Positions 12,612 through 24,013 of a stretch of 64,000 bases of DNA are shown in pieces (within the stretch, counting starts at the first letter, position 1; every line of letters starts with the position of its first letter). The position numbers and the translations under genes were made by a program. Source of the stretch: Mugil cephalus. Lineage: Eukaryota > Chordata > Actinopteri > Mugiliformes > Mugilidae. Location: the NCBI RefSeq assembly GCF_022458985.1, contig NC_061791.1, positions 460,001 through 524,000 of the forward strand, read 5' to 3'. The notes beneath the pieces were generated by a model, which was given only the letters and a program-made list of their open reading frames with translations, was not told the DNA's origin and made no database searches.

Positions 12612-15600
12612 GTAGGCTGGTGTTTCACCGTGTGGCTCAGGATGAAACACGCTTATTGTTTTATTGTTTTGTAGCTGGAATGAAATGATCTCAGATTTAG
12701 AGTGAAACTTTATTTCACTATTTTTCATTTCACAATTACAGCCTGAACACTTAGTTCCAAACGATCCCTAATGAAAATAATTACCCATTGGTTAGCCTTG
12801 CATAGCTTAGCATAGCTTAGCATAGCTTAGCACGGAGGCTGGCAGTAGAGGGAAAACTGCAAGCTGGATTTTACTGCTTGAACTCTGGATTCTCGTCTTC
12901 TTGTTTTTACCAGGTTGATTTTTAATTAGAGAGTTTCTTGCTGGAATGAAATAATCTTTGAACTTTTTATTTCATGTGATTCTGTGAAACACGTTAGACA
13001 CTGAAGATAATGTCTCACAATGTCCCTAAATACAGAAACCACCAAACAACTTAACCTAAAACTCACTGATGATCAAATCAAACCATGTTGAGCAAAGTGG
13101 GCGGAGCTCTGAGTGAATGAATGAGTGAATGAATGAATGAATATAAATCAGGTCTCACTGGGACTTTACTTTGTACTGAGAAGAAATAAGATGAACTTCC
13201 TGTTCGATGTTGAGGCTGAATTAGTTTTCTTCACCTTCCTTCCTTCCTTTCCTTCTTTCCTTTCTTCTTTCCTTAATCAACCATTTGTTTTTTGTAATTT
13301 CTAAATGGTAATTAACATATTAAAGTCTCACCCCTGATATAAACACACACTCTGGTTTAAGAAACATCTCATCAGAGTCAGGAGCTGAAATAATCAGAAT
13401 ACTGAACAGACTCAGACCTGAGCAGAATCCAGGTGTGATGATCAGCGTGTTGTAGTTGTAGCATTTACAGGAGGACGTTACCTGTGGGAGGAACGGTGCG
13501 TTCAGGGGTCAGTGGAACCAGGACGTCCTGTTGCGTTTAATGACTCCATATGTCCAGGTTTCCCTGCTACTGAGCGCGCTCAGTCGGATCGGCTGCCTCC
13601 AGGTTATTGTGGGATGTGGTCAGTGCTACGGCAGCTTTTAGCTTTTAGCTTTTAGCTTGTAGCTAATAAATATTAAATACATGGAGAACGAGTTCAGAAA
13701 GTTCTAGTGACATTGTTCTTTACAAGGGAAGTTTGTTTTTAAGTTAAGAACTGTTAGGTACTTAGCTTAGCTTAGCTTAGCTTAGTACAAAGTCAGGAAA
13801 CAGGTGGTAACTGTTAGCCTAGCTGCTATAAATGTGTTAGTTGTAGTTCAGATGGTTTGTGGGTCAACCTGTGGTTCAGGCCTTTTTATGTCTTTGTTCA
13901 ACTGAAAAAGTCTCAAATTGGACAAAGTTACAAGAAATTCTTTAAAAAGTGTTTTTTCTTTCTTTTTTTTGAGTCTGTCACTGGAAACATTCAGATGTTT
14001 GTTTTGGTTCGTTCTGGTTTCATGGATCTTTGTGTTTAGTGTTAGTGGATCTAGATCTGTTCCATCTCCACCTTGCGTCATGTCCCCCCCCCCCCCGCAT
14101 GGAGCTGCAGTGTGTTGGGATGTGTCCTCTGGGCCTCAGGCTGAGGACGGGGGGGGACAAAGCCTTTGTCCTGCTTCAAAGCCTCCGGGCGACTGTAGGA
14201 AGTTCTCACATGTCTGTAGAAATGCAGCAGATGTTCAGTTATTACTCGGTTCATTCAATGTGAACAGACGACAGAATAAAACTGTTAGTTCTGTTGGGTC
14301 ATTGGGACATTTCCAAGATGAACTCTGGTCCTAAATGTAGAAAAAATTAAAAAATAAAATACAAAAAAAAGAAGAATCTGGTAACCTAAAATAAATACTG
14401 AATAAAAACCATAAATAAATTAGAAAAATAAAATATAGGTATAAATCTGGAAAAAAATATAAGTAAAAATAAAGTAAATAAAAATAAAATATAGGTATAA
14501 ATCTGGTAAAATAAAATAAAAACAAAATTCAAGTAAAAATCTAGTTTAAAAATGAATAAATGAAAAACATAAAAAATAAGTAGACATCTGGTAAAATAAA
14601 ATATAAAAGTGTAAAAATCTGTTGTGTCATAAACTAAATTCTCGGTTCAGTGACTTTGATAATAACAGTTACATTTAAAAGGTTTTTACAACACGTCAAA
14701 CATGAGTTCTCCTGCTTTCAGGAACAAACCTGCAGGTGAAGTCATTTTATTGGTGGTTTATGGACGTTTGAAGCTGCAGGAAACTTCCAGAGCAGGAAGT
14801 TGTTTCCTGGTTTGTTCCGGCGTCACAGCCTCTAGTGGCCGGAGGAGGAACCGCGTCTCTGTTGGTGGTTTTGTGTGGTTTCTGTTCTTTGTGGCTGCAT
14901 CTGTCTTCCTCCATTGTTAGTGGGAGTCCATCTGCTGGCCTCCAACCTCCCCCGTCCTCCCCCGTCCCCCCCCTCCTCCCCCCAGGAGAGCCAGCTGTCC
15001 CCCCTCTCCCTGACCCCTCCCCTCAGTCACAAACCCTCCACCCTCAGAGCTCAGCCGTCACTTTAGGAAACTCAGCAAAGCTGCGACGTTACACTCAGCT
15101 CAGAGTTAAACAGCAGGTTCCTTCATTTCTATTTATTCACCGGTTTAATCGATGAATCACCAGACGTCTCCGCTGTCCTGCCTTTAGTCTTAACGCGTCT
15201 TTTCATTTAGTCTGTAGGAGTTTGTTCTGTGGTCTCAGTTTATTTTGTCCTGATCTGAAGCTGTGAACGTGTTTCTAGTTAAACACATAAAAAGCGTGTG
15301 TGTGATGAAGGTGGTAAAATGTAAACGTTAGGGGGTAAAAATAGCTCTGACTCTGTGCTGCTATGTTTCAGATCAATAACTCAAACTGACCACGGTTTAT
15401 ATCCGAGTATTGATCCCAGAGCTGCAGAAAGTGAAAGGATCGATGTTACAGCTCAGAAATATATGTATCTGAGTTTAGCTCTGAGTAACTATGGAAGCCT
15501 GTCAGGGACAAATTAATGTCACAGCGCGTCACCTTAGAGACGCTGTGGTTCATTGGTTCGTTGGTTCATTGGTTCGTTGGTTCGTTGGTTTCAGGTTTGT

Positions 15601-18600
15601 TTGTGTGAGCTGAGCTGGTTTAATGTGGTTTTATCATTATTTATATTATATTGTGTGGTTGTAACATAACGAACTATCAGATGTTCTTTAGAAAAACCTC
15701 CAAACACGACTGTTATTCTAAATGAGTCCTTTGAAAATGCTTCTGTGTTTACTACTATTTGGTGATAATAACTGATTTAATTGACTGTGACGTCCCAGCA
15801 GCTGATGACTAACAGGATAAAACAGTGAAGTGATGATTAACTGCTGGTTTTAAACCTGAAAAACATTAATCACAGTTAAATAAATCTTCCACCGTCTTTA
15901 TCAATGAATTAAGCTGCAAAACATCAAACCCTTAATGTCTCACACCACGAGATAAATAAAGAGTTTATCATCAGCATTGTGACTAAAATAAAAAATCTGT
16001 GAAAATCTACTAAACTAAAATATGTTGTCGTAAAATAAAATATAAAAATAACATGTAAATAAAAATGTAGCAAAATGACAGAAATGTGGTCAAATAAAAT
16101 ATAAAACAATAAAGTAAAATCTAAATAAAATAGTGAAAGAAAAAACTTTCAAAATTAGCGTATGAACAAATGAGAGACAGAAGTAAATAAATGCTCTAAA
16201 CCTTCCAGTCTGTGTCTTTATTTAAGAGAAGTGGAGGAACTTTAGTGATGAAACTCAGACGTTTTAGAAGTGAAACCGTTTTAAAACGGATCCTGACTGT
16301 TAACGTGTTAACGTCCTGGTTATGGTGTAAAACCAGCAGCAGCGTCAGGTTTAGCTCAAAACGTCCTTAATCCCGGCTAATCCAACGTGTTAAACGCTTG
16401 TTGTCCTCCCCGGATCCTCCCGGACCCTCGGAGCCTCCCCCCGGGCCCGTTGGACTCGCTCAGACCCCCTCTGGTCCTGGTCTAAGGCCTCAGCTCATCC
16501 ACGCTGCCAAAAAGGCCGTTTTATCTGAGGCTGTTTTCATTTATTTAGCTTTTATCTACAGCTCATCACCAGAGTCTAGTTCACACATGAACAACAGGTT
16601 CTCCTCTCCAGAACTGAACCAGAACCAGAACCAGGTTTAAACCGGCACCTGTCAGGACCCAGATCTGGATCAGGAGGAAGCTTCACTTAATCAGAATAAA
16701 TAAATATAATATAGTAAAACGTTAAAGGACCAGTGGGATATTCTCCTCCTCCTCTTCTTCCTCTCTTTCTTCTCCTCCGTCGTTCTCGTAGCATCTCTCC
16801 TGTGATGTAGTGATGCGTCTCCATGGCAACGTCTCAGTGTGAAGTAAAGACAGACTCTGTCCTCTCATCTTTAGCCTCCAAACTAACATCTCTCTTTGTT
16901 TCTTCATCATCAGCATTTTATAAAAACTTATGATCTTTGTTTTCTGATAAAACGCCGTCAGTGAAGATTAAATATAAAGATGTTTAATGATGAATTATTT
17001 CCAGACTCTGAGATGCTAGAGATGATAGATTACTACCGTTAGCATCAGCAGCGTTAGCATCAGCAGCGTTAGCATCAGCAGCGTATCAGGACTCATCCTG
17101 CCTCTGCTCCTCTGGTTTTAAGTTTCTGTCTCTAGACTCTGTCCCGTTGTTTCCTGAGTCTTTTCGCTCTGACCTTTGGGACGATCTGAGGGTCCAGATC
17201 CATTGATCCTGAAACAATGAGGCCCCTGAGCCGCCATTGTTCAGGAGGAATTAAATAAATAACTAACCAGAATAAACTCAGGGCGTCTTTTGTTCCCGCT
17301 CTGCAGTTTATCGACTGATTCCAGTTCCACATTTCTTTCCTTCTCCTGAACCGAACATTTAAATGATCCTGAGTGTGAAAAGTTGTGTTGACGCTCGTGT
17401 GTGTCTCTGTAGAAGCTGGCGGTCCGGACCTGTCCTGTGGGGGGGGCCAAGCCTCTGTCTCTCATCAAACCCCCCCCTCAGAGCATCTCCATCTCCGTGG
17501 TACCGGCCAAGGCCCCCGTCTCCATGGTGACGGCTCACATCAACGGACAGAAGGCGGAGCCACTGCAGACGTCCCCCATCAACCTCCAGACAGTCCACCC
17601 CTTCACCAGGAGAGACCTGCCCCCCCCACAGGTGAGCGACGCCCCCCCCACACACACACTGTCCCACCTTTAACCTGGAACCGTATCAGAGTTTTACTGA
17701 CGCCTTAAAGCCTTAAAGCATCAGTTCATCTGTAGGTCAGGACGTCACTGCTGTACCTAATAAACTGGCCACAGGCTCTAGCATTAGCTTAGCACTGTGT
17801 GCTAACTGTTAGCGTGGACTCATCATGAGGTTTCTGAGCAGAGGAAGAAGAAGTGGAGGAGAAAGAAAGAGGAGGAGAAAAAGGAGGAAGAGGAGGAAGT
17901 GGAGGAGAAAGAGGAAGAGCCCCCCCCCCCCCCCCCCCCCCCCAAAGAGAAGGTGCTTAGGTTTGGAGAAAAGAGGCAGCAATTACCAAAATGAAAGCAC
18001 TGCAAGAATTTTCATCTCTGCAGTTTCCATGGAAACCAGCCTCAGCCTCCCTGCTCCCCCCCCCTCCTCCCTCCTCCCGCTCTGCAGCACAGTACGACAG
18101 AACGAAGGGATTTCACAGAAGAAGAAAAGAGGAGGAGGAGGAAACTTTCTCTCTTTTTTGTTACTGAAAGGAAGTGACTCGCTGAGCGTGTCGACCAATC
18201 ACAGCTCAGCAGCGGATTCATGAACAGCAGAAGAAGAGCAGACGCCATGTTTGAAGTCTTTAAATAGACGATTCATTCGTTCCAGTTTAAATGGTTTCTG
18301 TTTAAACGCGTCCATGAAATGACTCCGGTCCTGGTCCTGGTCCTGGTCCTGGTCCTGGTCCGTTTACTGGAGCCACACTGAGGACTGGTGGGAGAACAGC
18401 GCCCCCCGTGGCTGAATGTTGTTACTACAACAACAACAGGAACTGGTTTCTACTTGATGATTATTGAGCTTTTAAAATGTATTTTCGTTCCAGCTCTAAA
18501 TCAGATGAAATGAGTTAAATGGTGGATTTTTTTTCTGATGAACTAAAGTCTCCTCCTGGTTTCTCTGTGTTTCAGATGTTGGGAACTCTCACTGCTGTTC

Positions 18601-21600
18601 CCATCAAGGTGCCTCAAGTCAGCTCCCTGCATCGGCTGGCAGGACAAGCCGCCACTCTGCTACCTCAGGTGAATAAAACCAGATAAAATAATAGATAAGA
18701 AACAGCTATAAACAGGCAGGACAAGCAGCCAATCAGGTAAATAATGAGATAAACTAGATAAATAAGAAATAAGTAGTAAACGAATAATGGATACATAACA
18801 GATAAATATATATAATGTACGTAATAACAGATAAATAATAGACAGGTATCATGTTCCTGTATCCGGGCAGATTATTTACTTTGGTCACATGACTGACAGA
18901 CTCAAACCTGATTGGTCTCCAGCACAAGTTCATGGGTTTAATCAGCTCAGATCAGACACTGATTTAAATCATTGAGTCATTTAGTTCTTCTGTTTTACAT
19001 ATATGTGTTTTATCATTTGAACTTTGACCAGATAAAGTTAATTAAGAGTTTAATTACTGGAAGTAAACGCTGGTTGTGTCAGTCAGAGTCCAGCAGGAGG
19101 CAGCAGAGACACATGAACTAAACCCGAGTTAAAGAGAAAAGGTTAAAAAACGTCTGGACGTGTACATTTAGTGTAGTATATGTATTTCTGAAGCTCCTCC
19201 CCCTGGGTGTGGTCTGGTTCTGTCCCGTCCAGGTCAGGCCAAAGACCCAGATCCCCGACAGCCTTCCTCACGGGCCCTGCCAGGAGCTGCAGCCGCTGGG
19301 CCTGCAGAGGGCCACGGCCGTGGTGAGTCCTAAGAGCCAGGGCCCCACGCTGCCCACCGCCAACAGCACCTTCAGCCCGGACCAGCAGCCCAACGGCCAG
19401 AGCGACGCCCCCTCGGGCCCCCCGGACGCCGGCGGCCCCGCCCAGCACGCGTCCGCGGGGCCCGGCGTAGCGTACGCCATCATCGCCGCCTCCCCCGCCC
19501 CCGGCAACGGCGTGTCGACCGTCAGCGAAGCCGTCAAGGTGAAAATCAATTTTAAAAAAAACTTTATTTAAACTAGTGATGGAAAACAATCAGATTCATC
19601 TCAGGGTTGATTCATTTCGTCCTGTTCTCAGGTGATAATAATCCAGCCTCAGGCCCCCAGCAGCACTGACGGGTCCCCGGGGGCCACGGCCGACCTCCCA
19701 CCACAGGAGGCGCCGCCCTCCCCCAAGTCCCCCAAGTCCCCCAAGTCCCCCAAGTCCCCGAAGAAAGACGAGGATCCAGAGGTGAGACTCAACTCATCTT
19801 CATCAGGAGAGACGCCATCTTTACTCATCCTCATCCTCACCTTCTTCTTCTTCTTCTCTTCCACAGAAAATCGCCTTCATGGTGGCGCTCGGCCTCGTCA
19901 CCACAGAGCACCTGGAAGGTCGGCTCACTTTAACTTTTATTACTTTAACTTTTATTTAAAGCTTCAGAGAGTCTTAAATACCAGCATATTTGTCACTGTA
20001 GGTCTTTATTCCTCACGTCCCTTTATTAACACTTCATCTGCAGTGAGCTAACGGTAGCTAACAGTAGCTAACTTTAGCCCCTTTCAGACGTTCAGCTTCA
20101 TCTTCTATAGTGTCAGTCTAATACTGTCCTGTTGCATTATGGGAAATGTATGATTTAGCATCTAAGGGTTTTTCTCCAGTGACTTTGTCGTGTTACATTT
20201 GAAAAACACTCACGTCCTGCTGCTTGTTCCTGGACTCTGTGTTTGTGCAGAGATCCAGACGAAGAGGCAGGAGAGGAAGAGGAGAAGCACAGCCAACCCG
20301 GCCTACAGCGGCCTGTTCGAACCCGAGGTCCGAGCTCCGCCCACGTCTCTTCTTCTTCTTCTTCTTCTTCTTCTTCTTCTCATTCTGATTCAGTGTCTTT
20401 GTCTCTGCAGCGTAAACGTCTGGCGTCACATTACCTGAACAGTTCACTCTTCCTGTCAGCGCGAGGTAACGTCACCTGATAACTCACCCACAAACCCCCC
20501 CCCCCCTCCCTTAGACCTGGACCCACAAACCCCTCCCCCCCCCCCTCCCCTAGACCTGGACCCACAAACCCCTCCCCCCCCCCCCTCCCTTAGACCTGGA
20601 CCCACAAACCCCTCCCCTCCCCTAGACCTCTCTCCATCTGGACATCATGACATTTACCAATGAGCTCATTGTACAATCCAGAAGCTACAATATCAATGCT
20701 AAGCTAACAGCCGCTAAGGGTACATGCTACACATCAATGCTAAGCTAACTATCTCCCAGGCATGCTACATATCAATGCTAAGCTAACTATCACCCAGGAA
20801 TGCTACACATCAATGCTAAGCTAACAGCCACTAAGGGTACATACTACATATCAATGCTAAGCTAACTGTCATTAAGGGTACATGCTACATATCAATGCTA
20901 AGCTAACTGTCACTAAGGGTACATGCTAGATATCAATGCTAAGCTAACTGTCACTAAGGGTACATGCTACATATCAATGCAAAGCTAACTCACTAAGGGT
21001 ACATGCTATATATCAATGCAAAGCTAACTGTCACTAAGGGTACATGCTACATATCAATGCTAAGCTAACTGCCATTAAGGGTACATGCTACATATCAATG
21101 CTAAGCTAAGAGCCACTAAGGATAGATGCTACATATCAATGCTAAGCTAAGAGCCACTAAGGATACATGCTACATATCAATGCTAAGCTAAGAGCCACTA
21201 AGGATAGATGCTACATATCAATGCTAAGCTAAGAGCCACTAAGGATAGATGCTACATATCAATGCTAAGCTAACTGCCATTGAGGGTACATGCTACATAT
21301 CAATGCTAAGCTAACTTTCATTGAGAGTACATGCTACATATCAATGCTAAGCTAACTGTCACTAAGGGTACATGCTACATATCAATGCTAAGCTAACTGC
21401 CATTAAGGGTACATGCTACATATCAATGCTAAGCTAACTGCCATTAAGGGTACATGCTACATATCAATGCTAAGCTAACTTTCATTGAGAGCACATGCTA
21501 CATGTCAGGATTCATGTCGCTCCTTAAAACCTGAGCTCAGGATCAGACTGAACGAGTCCAGTCACCGTGTGACTCCAAACATTGAAACTCCTGCACGGCT

Positions 21601-23894
21601 TCAGCTCTAACCTGCCACTAACCTCTGCTCTGCTTCCATTTACACGCTAGACTCTGAGGATTTCTGCTGGAAGGTAGGTCACATGACGCCTAAACCGCTA
21701 AGCTAAACGCCGCTAAACGCCTCCATGCGCCTGAACTGACGCTGAGTCCTGTGTGTTGTCAGGAGGACGTGGAGCATGACGACCACTGTGCCATCTGTAA
21801 GGAGGACGGAGAGCTGCAGCCCTGCCACAACTGCCCCCGGGCCTTCCACCCCAACTGCCTCCACCCGCCCCTCAAAACCCCCCCCAGAGGCCCCTGGTAC
21901 TGCCCCAAGTGCCAGAAGAAGGTAGGAGCTCCAGGAGGCGTCAGGAGGCGTCAGGAGGCGTCAGGAGGCGTCAGGCTGCTAATCACAGCTAAAGACCAAG
22001 AACTAAAGGGTTTGGTTTGTGTTCTGCAGGTTCTGAACAAGGAGAACATGTCGTGGCCTCAGAACTTCGTCCAGTCCTACGTTACACACAAGACGGGTAA
22101 GAAACCGAGTCCACGAACCAACCGATGACACGTCAGACGTTTGTGTTAAAGCAGCTTCTTCTGTTTCTAGTGAGGGAGGAGGAGAAGAGACGACTGCTGA
22201 GGAGAAACAACGAGCTGAAGAAGGAGTGTGGTCACCTGGAGGAGCAGGACGAGAAGCTCAACCAGACGCTCAAAGTACACGACACTCAGACGCTAGCAGC
22301 TACTTTAAAGCTAGCAGCTACTTTAACACTAGCAGCTACTTTAACGCTAACAGCTACTTTAACACTAGCAGCTACTTTAATGCCAACAGCTGTCTTATAG
22401 TTAACAGCTACTTTAAAGCTAGCAGCTACTTTAACACTAGCAGCTTCTTTAATGCTAACAGCTACTTTAACGCTAACAGCTACTTTAACGGCAACAGCTA
22501 CTTAACACTAGCAGCTACTTAACGCTAACAGCTACTTTAACGCCAACAGCTGTCTTATAGTTAACAACTATTTTAAAGCTAATAGCTGCCAAAGCTAACA
22601 GCTATCTTAAAGCTAGCAGCTACTTTAAAGCTAACAGCTACTTTAACACTAACAGCTATCTTAAAGCTAGCAGCTACTTTAACGCTAATTTAACAAGAAC
22701 AGCTATCTTATAGCTCCCAGCTACTTTATTGCTAGCAGCTACTTAAAGCTAACAGCTACTTTAACGCTAGCAGCTACTTTAACGCTAACAGCTATCTTAA
22801 AGCTAGCAGCTACTTTAACGCTAATTTAACAAGAACAGCTATCTTATAGCTCCCAGCTACTTTAATGCTAGCAGCTACTTTAATGCTACTAGCTACTTTA
22901 AAGCTAGCAGCTACTTTAAAGCTAGCAGCTACTTTAATGCTAACAGCTTCTTTAACGCCAACAGCTACTTTAACTCTAGCAGCTACTTTAATGCCAACAG
23001 CTGTCTTATAGTTAACAGCTACTTTAAAGCTAGCAGCTACTTTAACACTAGCAGCTTCTTTAATGCTAACAGCTACTTTAACGCTAACAGCTACTTTAAC
23101 GGCAACAGCTACTTTAACACTAGCAGCTACTTTAACGCTAACAGCTACTTTAACGCCAACAGCTGTCTTATAGTTAACAACTATTTTAAAGCTAATAGCT
23201 GCCAAAGCTAACAGCTATCTTAAAGCTAGCAGCTACTTTAATGCTAACAGCTACTTTAACACTAACAGCTATCTTAAAGCTAGCAGCTACTTTAACGCTA
23301 ATTTAACAAGAACAGCTATCTTATAGCTCCCAGCTACTTTATTGCTAGCAGCTACTTAAAGCTAACAGCTACTTTAACGCTAGCAGCTACTTTAACGCTA
23401 ACAGCTATCTTAAAGCTAGCAGCTACTTTAACGCTAATTTAACAAGAACAGCTATCTTATAGCTCCCAGCTACTTTAATGCTAGCAGCTACTTTAATGCT
23501 ACTAGCTACTTTAAAGCTAACAGCTACTTCAGTGCTAACAGCTACTTTAGCGCTACCAGCTGCTTTAAAGCTACCAGCCACTTTAGCGCTAGCAGCTACC
23601 TTAAAGCTAACAGCTACTTTAGCGCTAGCAGCTACCTTAAAGCTAACAGCTACTTTAGCGCTAGCAGCTACCTTAAAGCTAACAGGAAGTTGCCCTCCTG
23701 TTTCCTGCAGCAATGTCTGGAGGTGAGGGAGCGCCTCCTGGGTCGCCAGAGAGACGCCACAGCTTCACTCGACCGCCTCAAGTCTCTCATCAAGCTCATC
23801 CAACGGGAGCAGCTCATCCAGGTCACCATGACGACCACCGCCACCATCGCCGCCGCCTCCTCCCTGCTCCCCCCGCCCTGGACCAAACCCCCCC

Positions 23895-23927
<33 letters not shown>

Positions 23928-24013
23928 CCGCCTCCGGCCCAGGCCCCTCCTCCACCACCACCACCACCCTGCAGACGAGCCACGCCCACAGCCAGGACGA
24001 CGCCAACAACTAG
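12567..24013 (+). CDS. phf21b: phf21b, PHD finger protein 21B (13 exons; 5' coding exon(s) not found)
   Basis: Nuclear chromatin reader of the PHF21A/BHC80 family, whose PHF21A member belongs to the LSD1-CoREST histone-demethylase complex. Exons: 12567-12611, 17413-17631, 18576-18668, 19233-19538, 19632-19781, 19867-19918, 20251-20327, 20411-20465, 21651-21673, 21763-21921, 22030-22096, 22171-22274, 23711-24013. All have AG/GT borders and compatible phases, giving 550 residues and a TAG stop. Order in the protein: Ser/Thr/Pro-rich N-terminal half, the family block [20 protein letters not shown], a basic RQERKRRS segment, a C4HC3 PHD finger, then a charged coiled coil. The tail QVTMTTT...PWTKP separates PHF21B from PHF21A. 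No AT-hook (RGRPPKY type) is seen, as expected for PHF21B. The usual MELQ-type N-terminus was not recognised, so the first exon lies upstream or outside the window. The gene converges on arhgap8, as in human. Family assignment is firm; the two most 5' exons are less certain. Confidence 0.93.
12612..17412 (+). other. phf21b intron, 4.8 kb
   Basis: Mostly unique AT-rich sequence. Small repeats: CATAGCTTAG x3 (12801-12830), TTAGC pentamers (13758-13786), A-rich AAATAAAATATAGGT low complexity (14337-14620), TTGGTTC runs (15542-15590) and a 15-bp GTTAGCATCAGCAGC x3 (17036-17085). No further exon was recognised. Confidence 0.6.
16817..16830 (+). promoter_or_regulatory. RFX X-box-like motif in phf21b intron
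   Basis: GTCTCCATGGCAAC is a consensus X-box. Function is unknown here. Confidence 0.3.
17413..17631 (+). CDS. phf21b: phf21b exon, 219 nt, PHF21A-like Ser/Thr/Pro region
   Basis: 73 codons, phase 0 at both ends, acceptor tctctgtag, donor GTGAGC. The stretch [13 protein letters not shown]...INLQT aligns with the PHF21A segment I recall as AMVTAINSQKA...VNLQT, so homology to PHF21A is visible. From memory, the common human PHF21B isoform lacks this segment. Confidence 0.85.
17920..17943 (+). repeat. C homopolymer, 24 nt, in phf21b intron
   Basis: Follows a purine-rich GGAGGAGAAAGA tract (17838-17918), making a strand-asymmetric segment prone to unusual structure and to length error. Confidence 0.85.
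18325..18362 (+). repeat. GGTCCT hexamer array
   Basis: About six units in a phf21b intron. Confidence 0.85.
18576..18668 (+). CDS. phf21b: phf21b exon, 93 nt
   Basis: 31 codons, phase 0, after ttcag and before GTGAAT. It reads [20 protein letters not shown] and onward, matching the PHF21B block LGTITAVPV..PQVSSLQRLAGQ. The leading ATG could serve as an alternative start, but the homologous human residue is internal. Confidence 0.93.
19233..19538 (+). CDS. phf21b: phf21b exon, 306 nt, GC-rich
   Basis: 102 codons, phase 0, acceptor cccgtccag, donor GTGAAA. It opens [12 protein letters not shown] and contains GVAYAII, both PHF21B signatures. The exon is much more GC-rich than the flanking introns, with Ala/Gly/Pro-rich low-complexity sequence in its second half. 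Confidence 0.95.
19632..19781 (+). CDS. phf21b: phf21b exon, 150 nt, with SPK tandem repeat
   Basis: 50 codons, phase 0. It begins VIIIQPQ, a PHF21B block. Near its end a 9-bp unit encodes five consecutive Ser-Pro-Lys triplets (19719-19763), followed by KDEDPE. SPK is a minimal proline-directed kinase site; phosphorylation is inferred only. Confidence 0.95.
19867..19918 (+). CDS. phf21b: phf21b exon, 52 nt
   Basis: Encodes [17 protein letters not shown] and ends in phase 1 before GTCGGC. This is one of the most conserved PHF21A/B blocks, upstream of the PHD finger. Confidence 0.96.
20251..20327 (+). CDS. phf21b: phf21b exon, 77 nt, basic segment
   Basis: Completes the split Glu and continues [20 protein letters not shown], a basic stretch that could act as a nuclear localisation signal. 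Acceptor gtttgtgcag. The donor GTCCGA is weak. A CTT run starts about 15 bp into the next intron. Confidence 0.96.
20411..20465 (+). CDS. phf21b: phf21b exon, 55 nt
   Basis: [18 protein letters not shown] after tctctgcag, ending in phase 1 before GTAACG. Matches the PHF21B block RKRLASNYLN. Confidence 0.95.
20485..20630 (+). repeat. C-rich tandem repeat in phf21b intron
   Basis: Four imperfect units of about 40-47 bp with TAGACCTGGACCCACAAACC followed by a C/T run of variable length. Confidence 0.85.
20688..21507 (+). repeat. 41-bp minisatellite, about 20 copies, in phf21b intron
   Basis: Unit ATATCAATGCTAAGCTAACT plus GYCATTAAGGGTACATGCTAC. It fills most of the intron before the 23-nt microexon. 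Confidence 0.95.
21651..21673 (+). CDS. phf21b: phf21b microexon, 23 nt
   Basis: Acceptor tacacgctag, donor GTAGGT. With the G carried over from 20465 it reads DSEDFCWK and returns the frame to phase 0 for the PHD exon. The human protein has a comparable ED.CWK just before its PHD finger. The long intron before it is mostly a 41-bp tandem array. Confidence 0.9.
21763..21921 (+). CDS. phf21b: phf21b exon, 159 nt, PHD finger
   Basis: 53 codons holding a complete C4HC3 zinc-binding set: C9, C12, C21, C24, H29, C32, C47, C50 of the exon. The Asp two residues before the first Cys (DHC) matches the Asp that PHF21A uses to contact unmodified H3K4. The residue before the third Cys is Pro, where PHF21A has Met. 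Confidence 0.97.
22030..22096 (+). CDS. phf21b: phf21b exon, 67 nt
   Basis: [20 protein letters not shown] and onward; the HSY(I/V)..K block is shared with PHF21A/B. Ends in phase 1 before GTAAGA. Confidence 0.95.
22171..22274 (+). CDS. phf21b: phf21b exon, 104 nt, coiled coil
   Basis: Reads [20 protein letters not shown] and onward: highly charged with leucine spacing typical of the family's C-terminal coiled coil. Phase 0 at its end. The donor GTACAC lies about 10 bp before an 18-bp tandem array that fills the next intron. Confidence 0.95.
22283..23683 (+). repeat. 18-bp minisatellite filling a phf21b intron
   Basis: Unit AGCTACTTTAACGCTAAC with many variants. Spans nearly the whole intron 22275-23710. 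A higher-order direct duplication of about 612 bp is visible: markers at 22381/22992, 22692/23305 and 22828/23441. Confidence 0.95.
23711..24013 (+). CDS. phf21b: phf21b terminal coding exon
   Basis: 100 residues and a TAG stop, after tttcctgcag. It starts [20 protein letters not shown] (coiled coil continuing), then [11 protein letters not shown] and PWTKP, which identify PHF21B. A run of ten AGC codons (23897-23926) gives poly-Ser in the tail, followed by Thr- and Ser-rich sequence. Confidence 0.96.

Noticed and set aside
18576..18578. ATG as the true start of phf21b
   Set aside because: It follows a good acceptor and homologous human sequence continues upstream; kept only as a possible alternative start.
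22810..23713. [15 protein letters not shown] repeated peptides on the - strand
   Set aside because: Translation of the 18-bp minisatellite in a phf21b intron.
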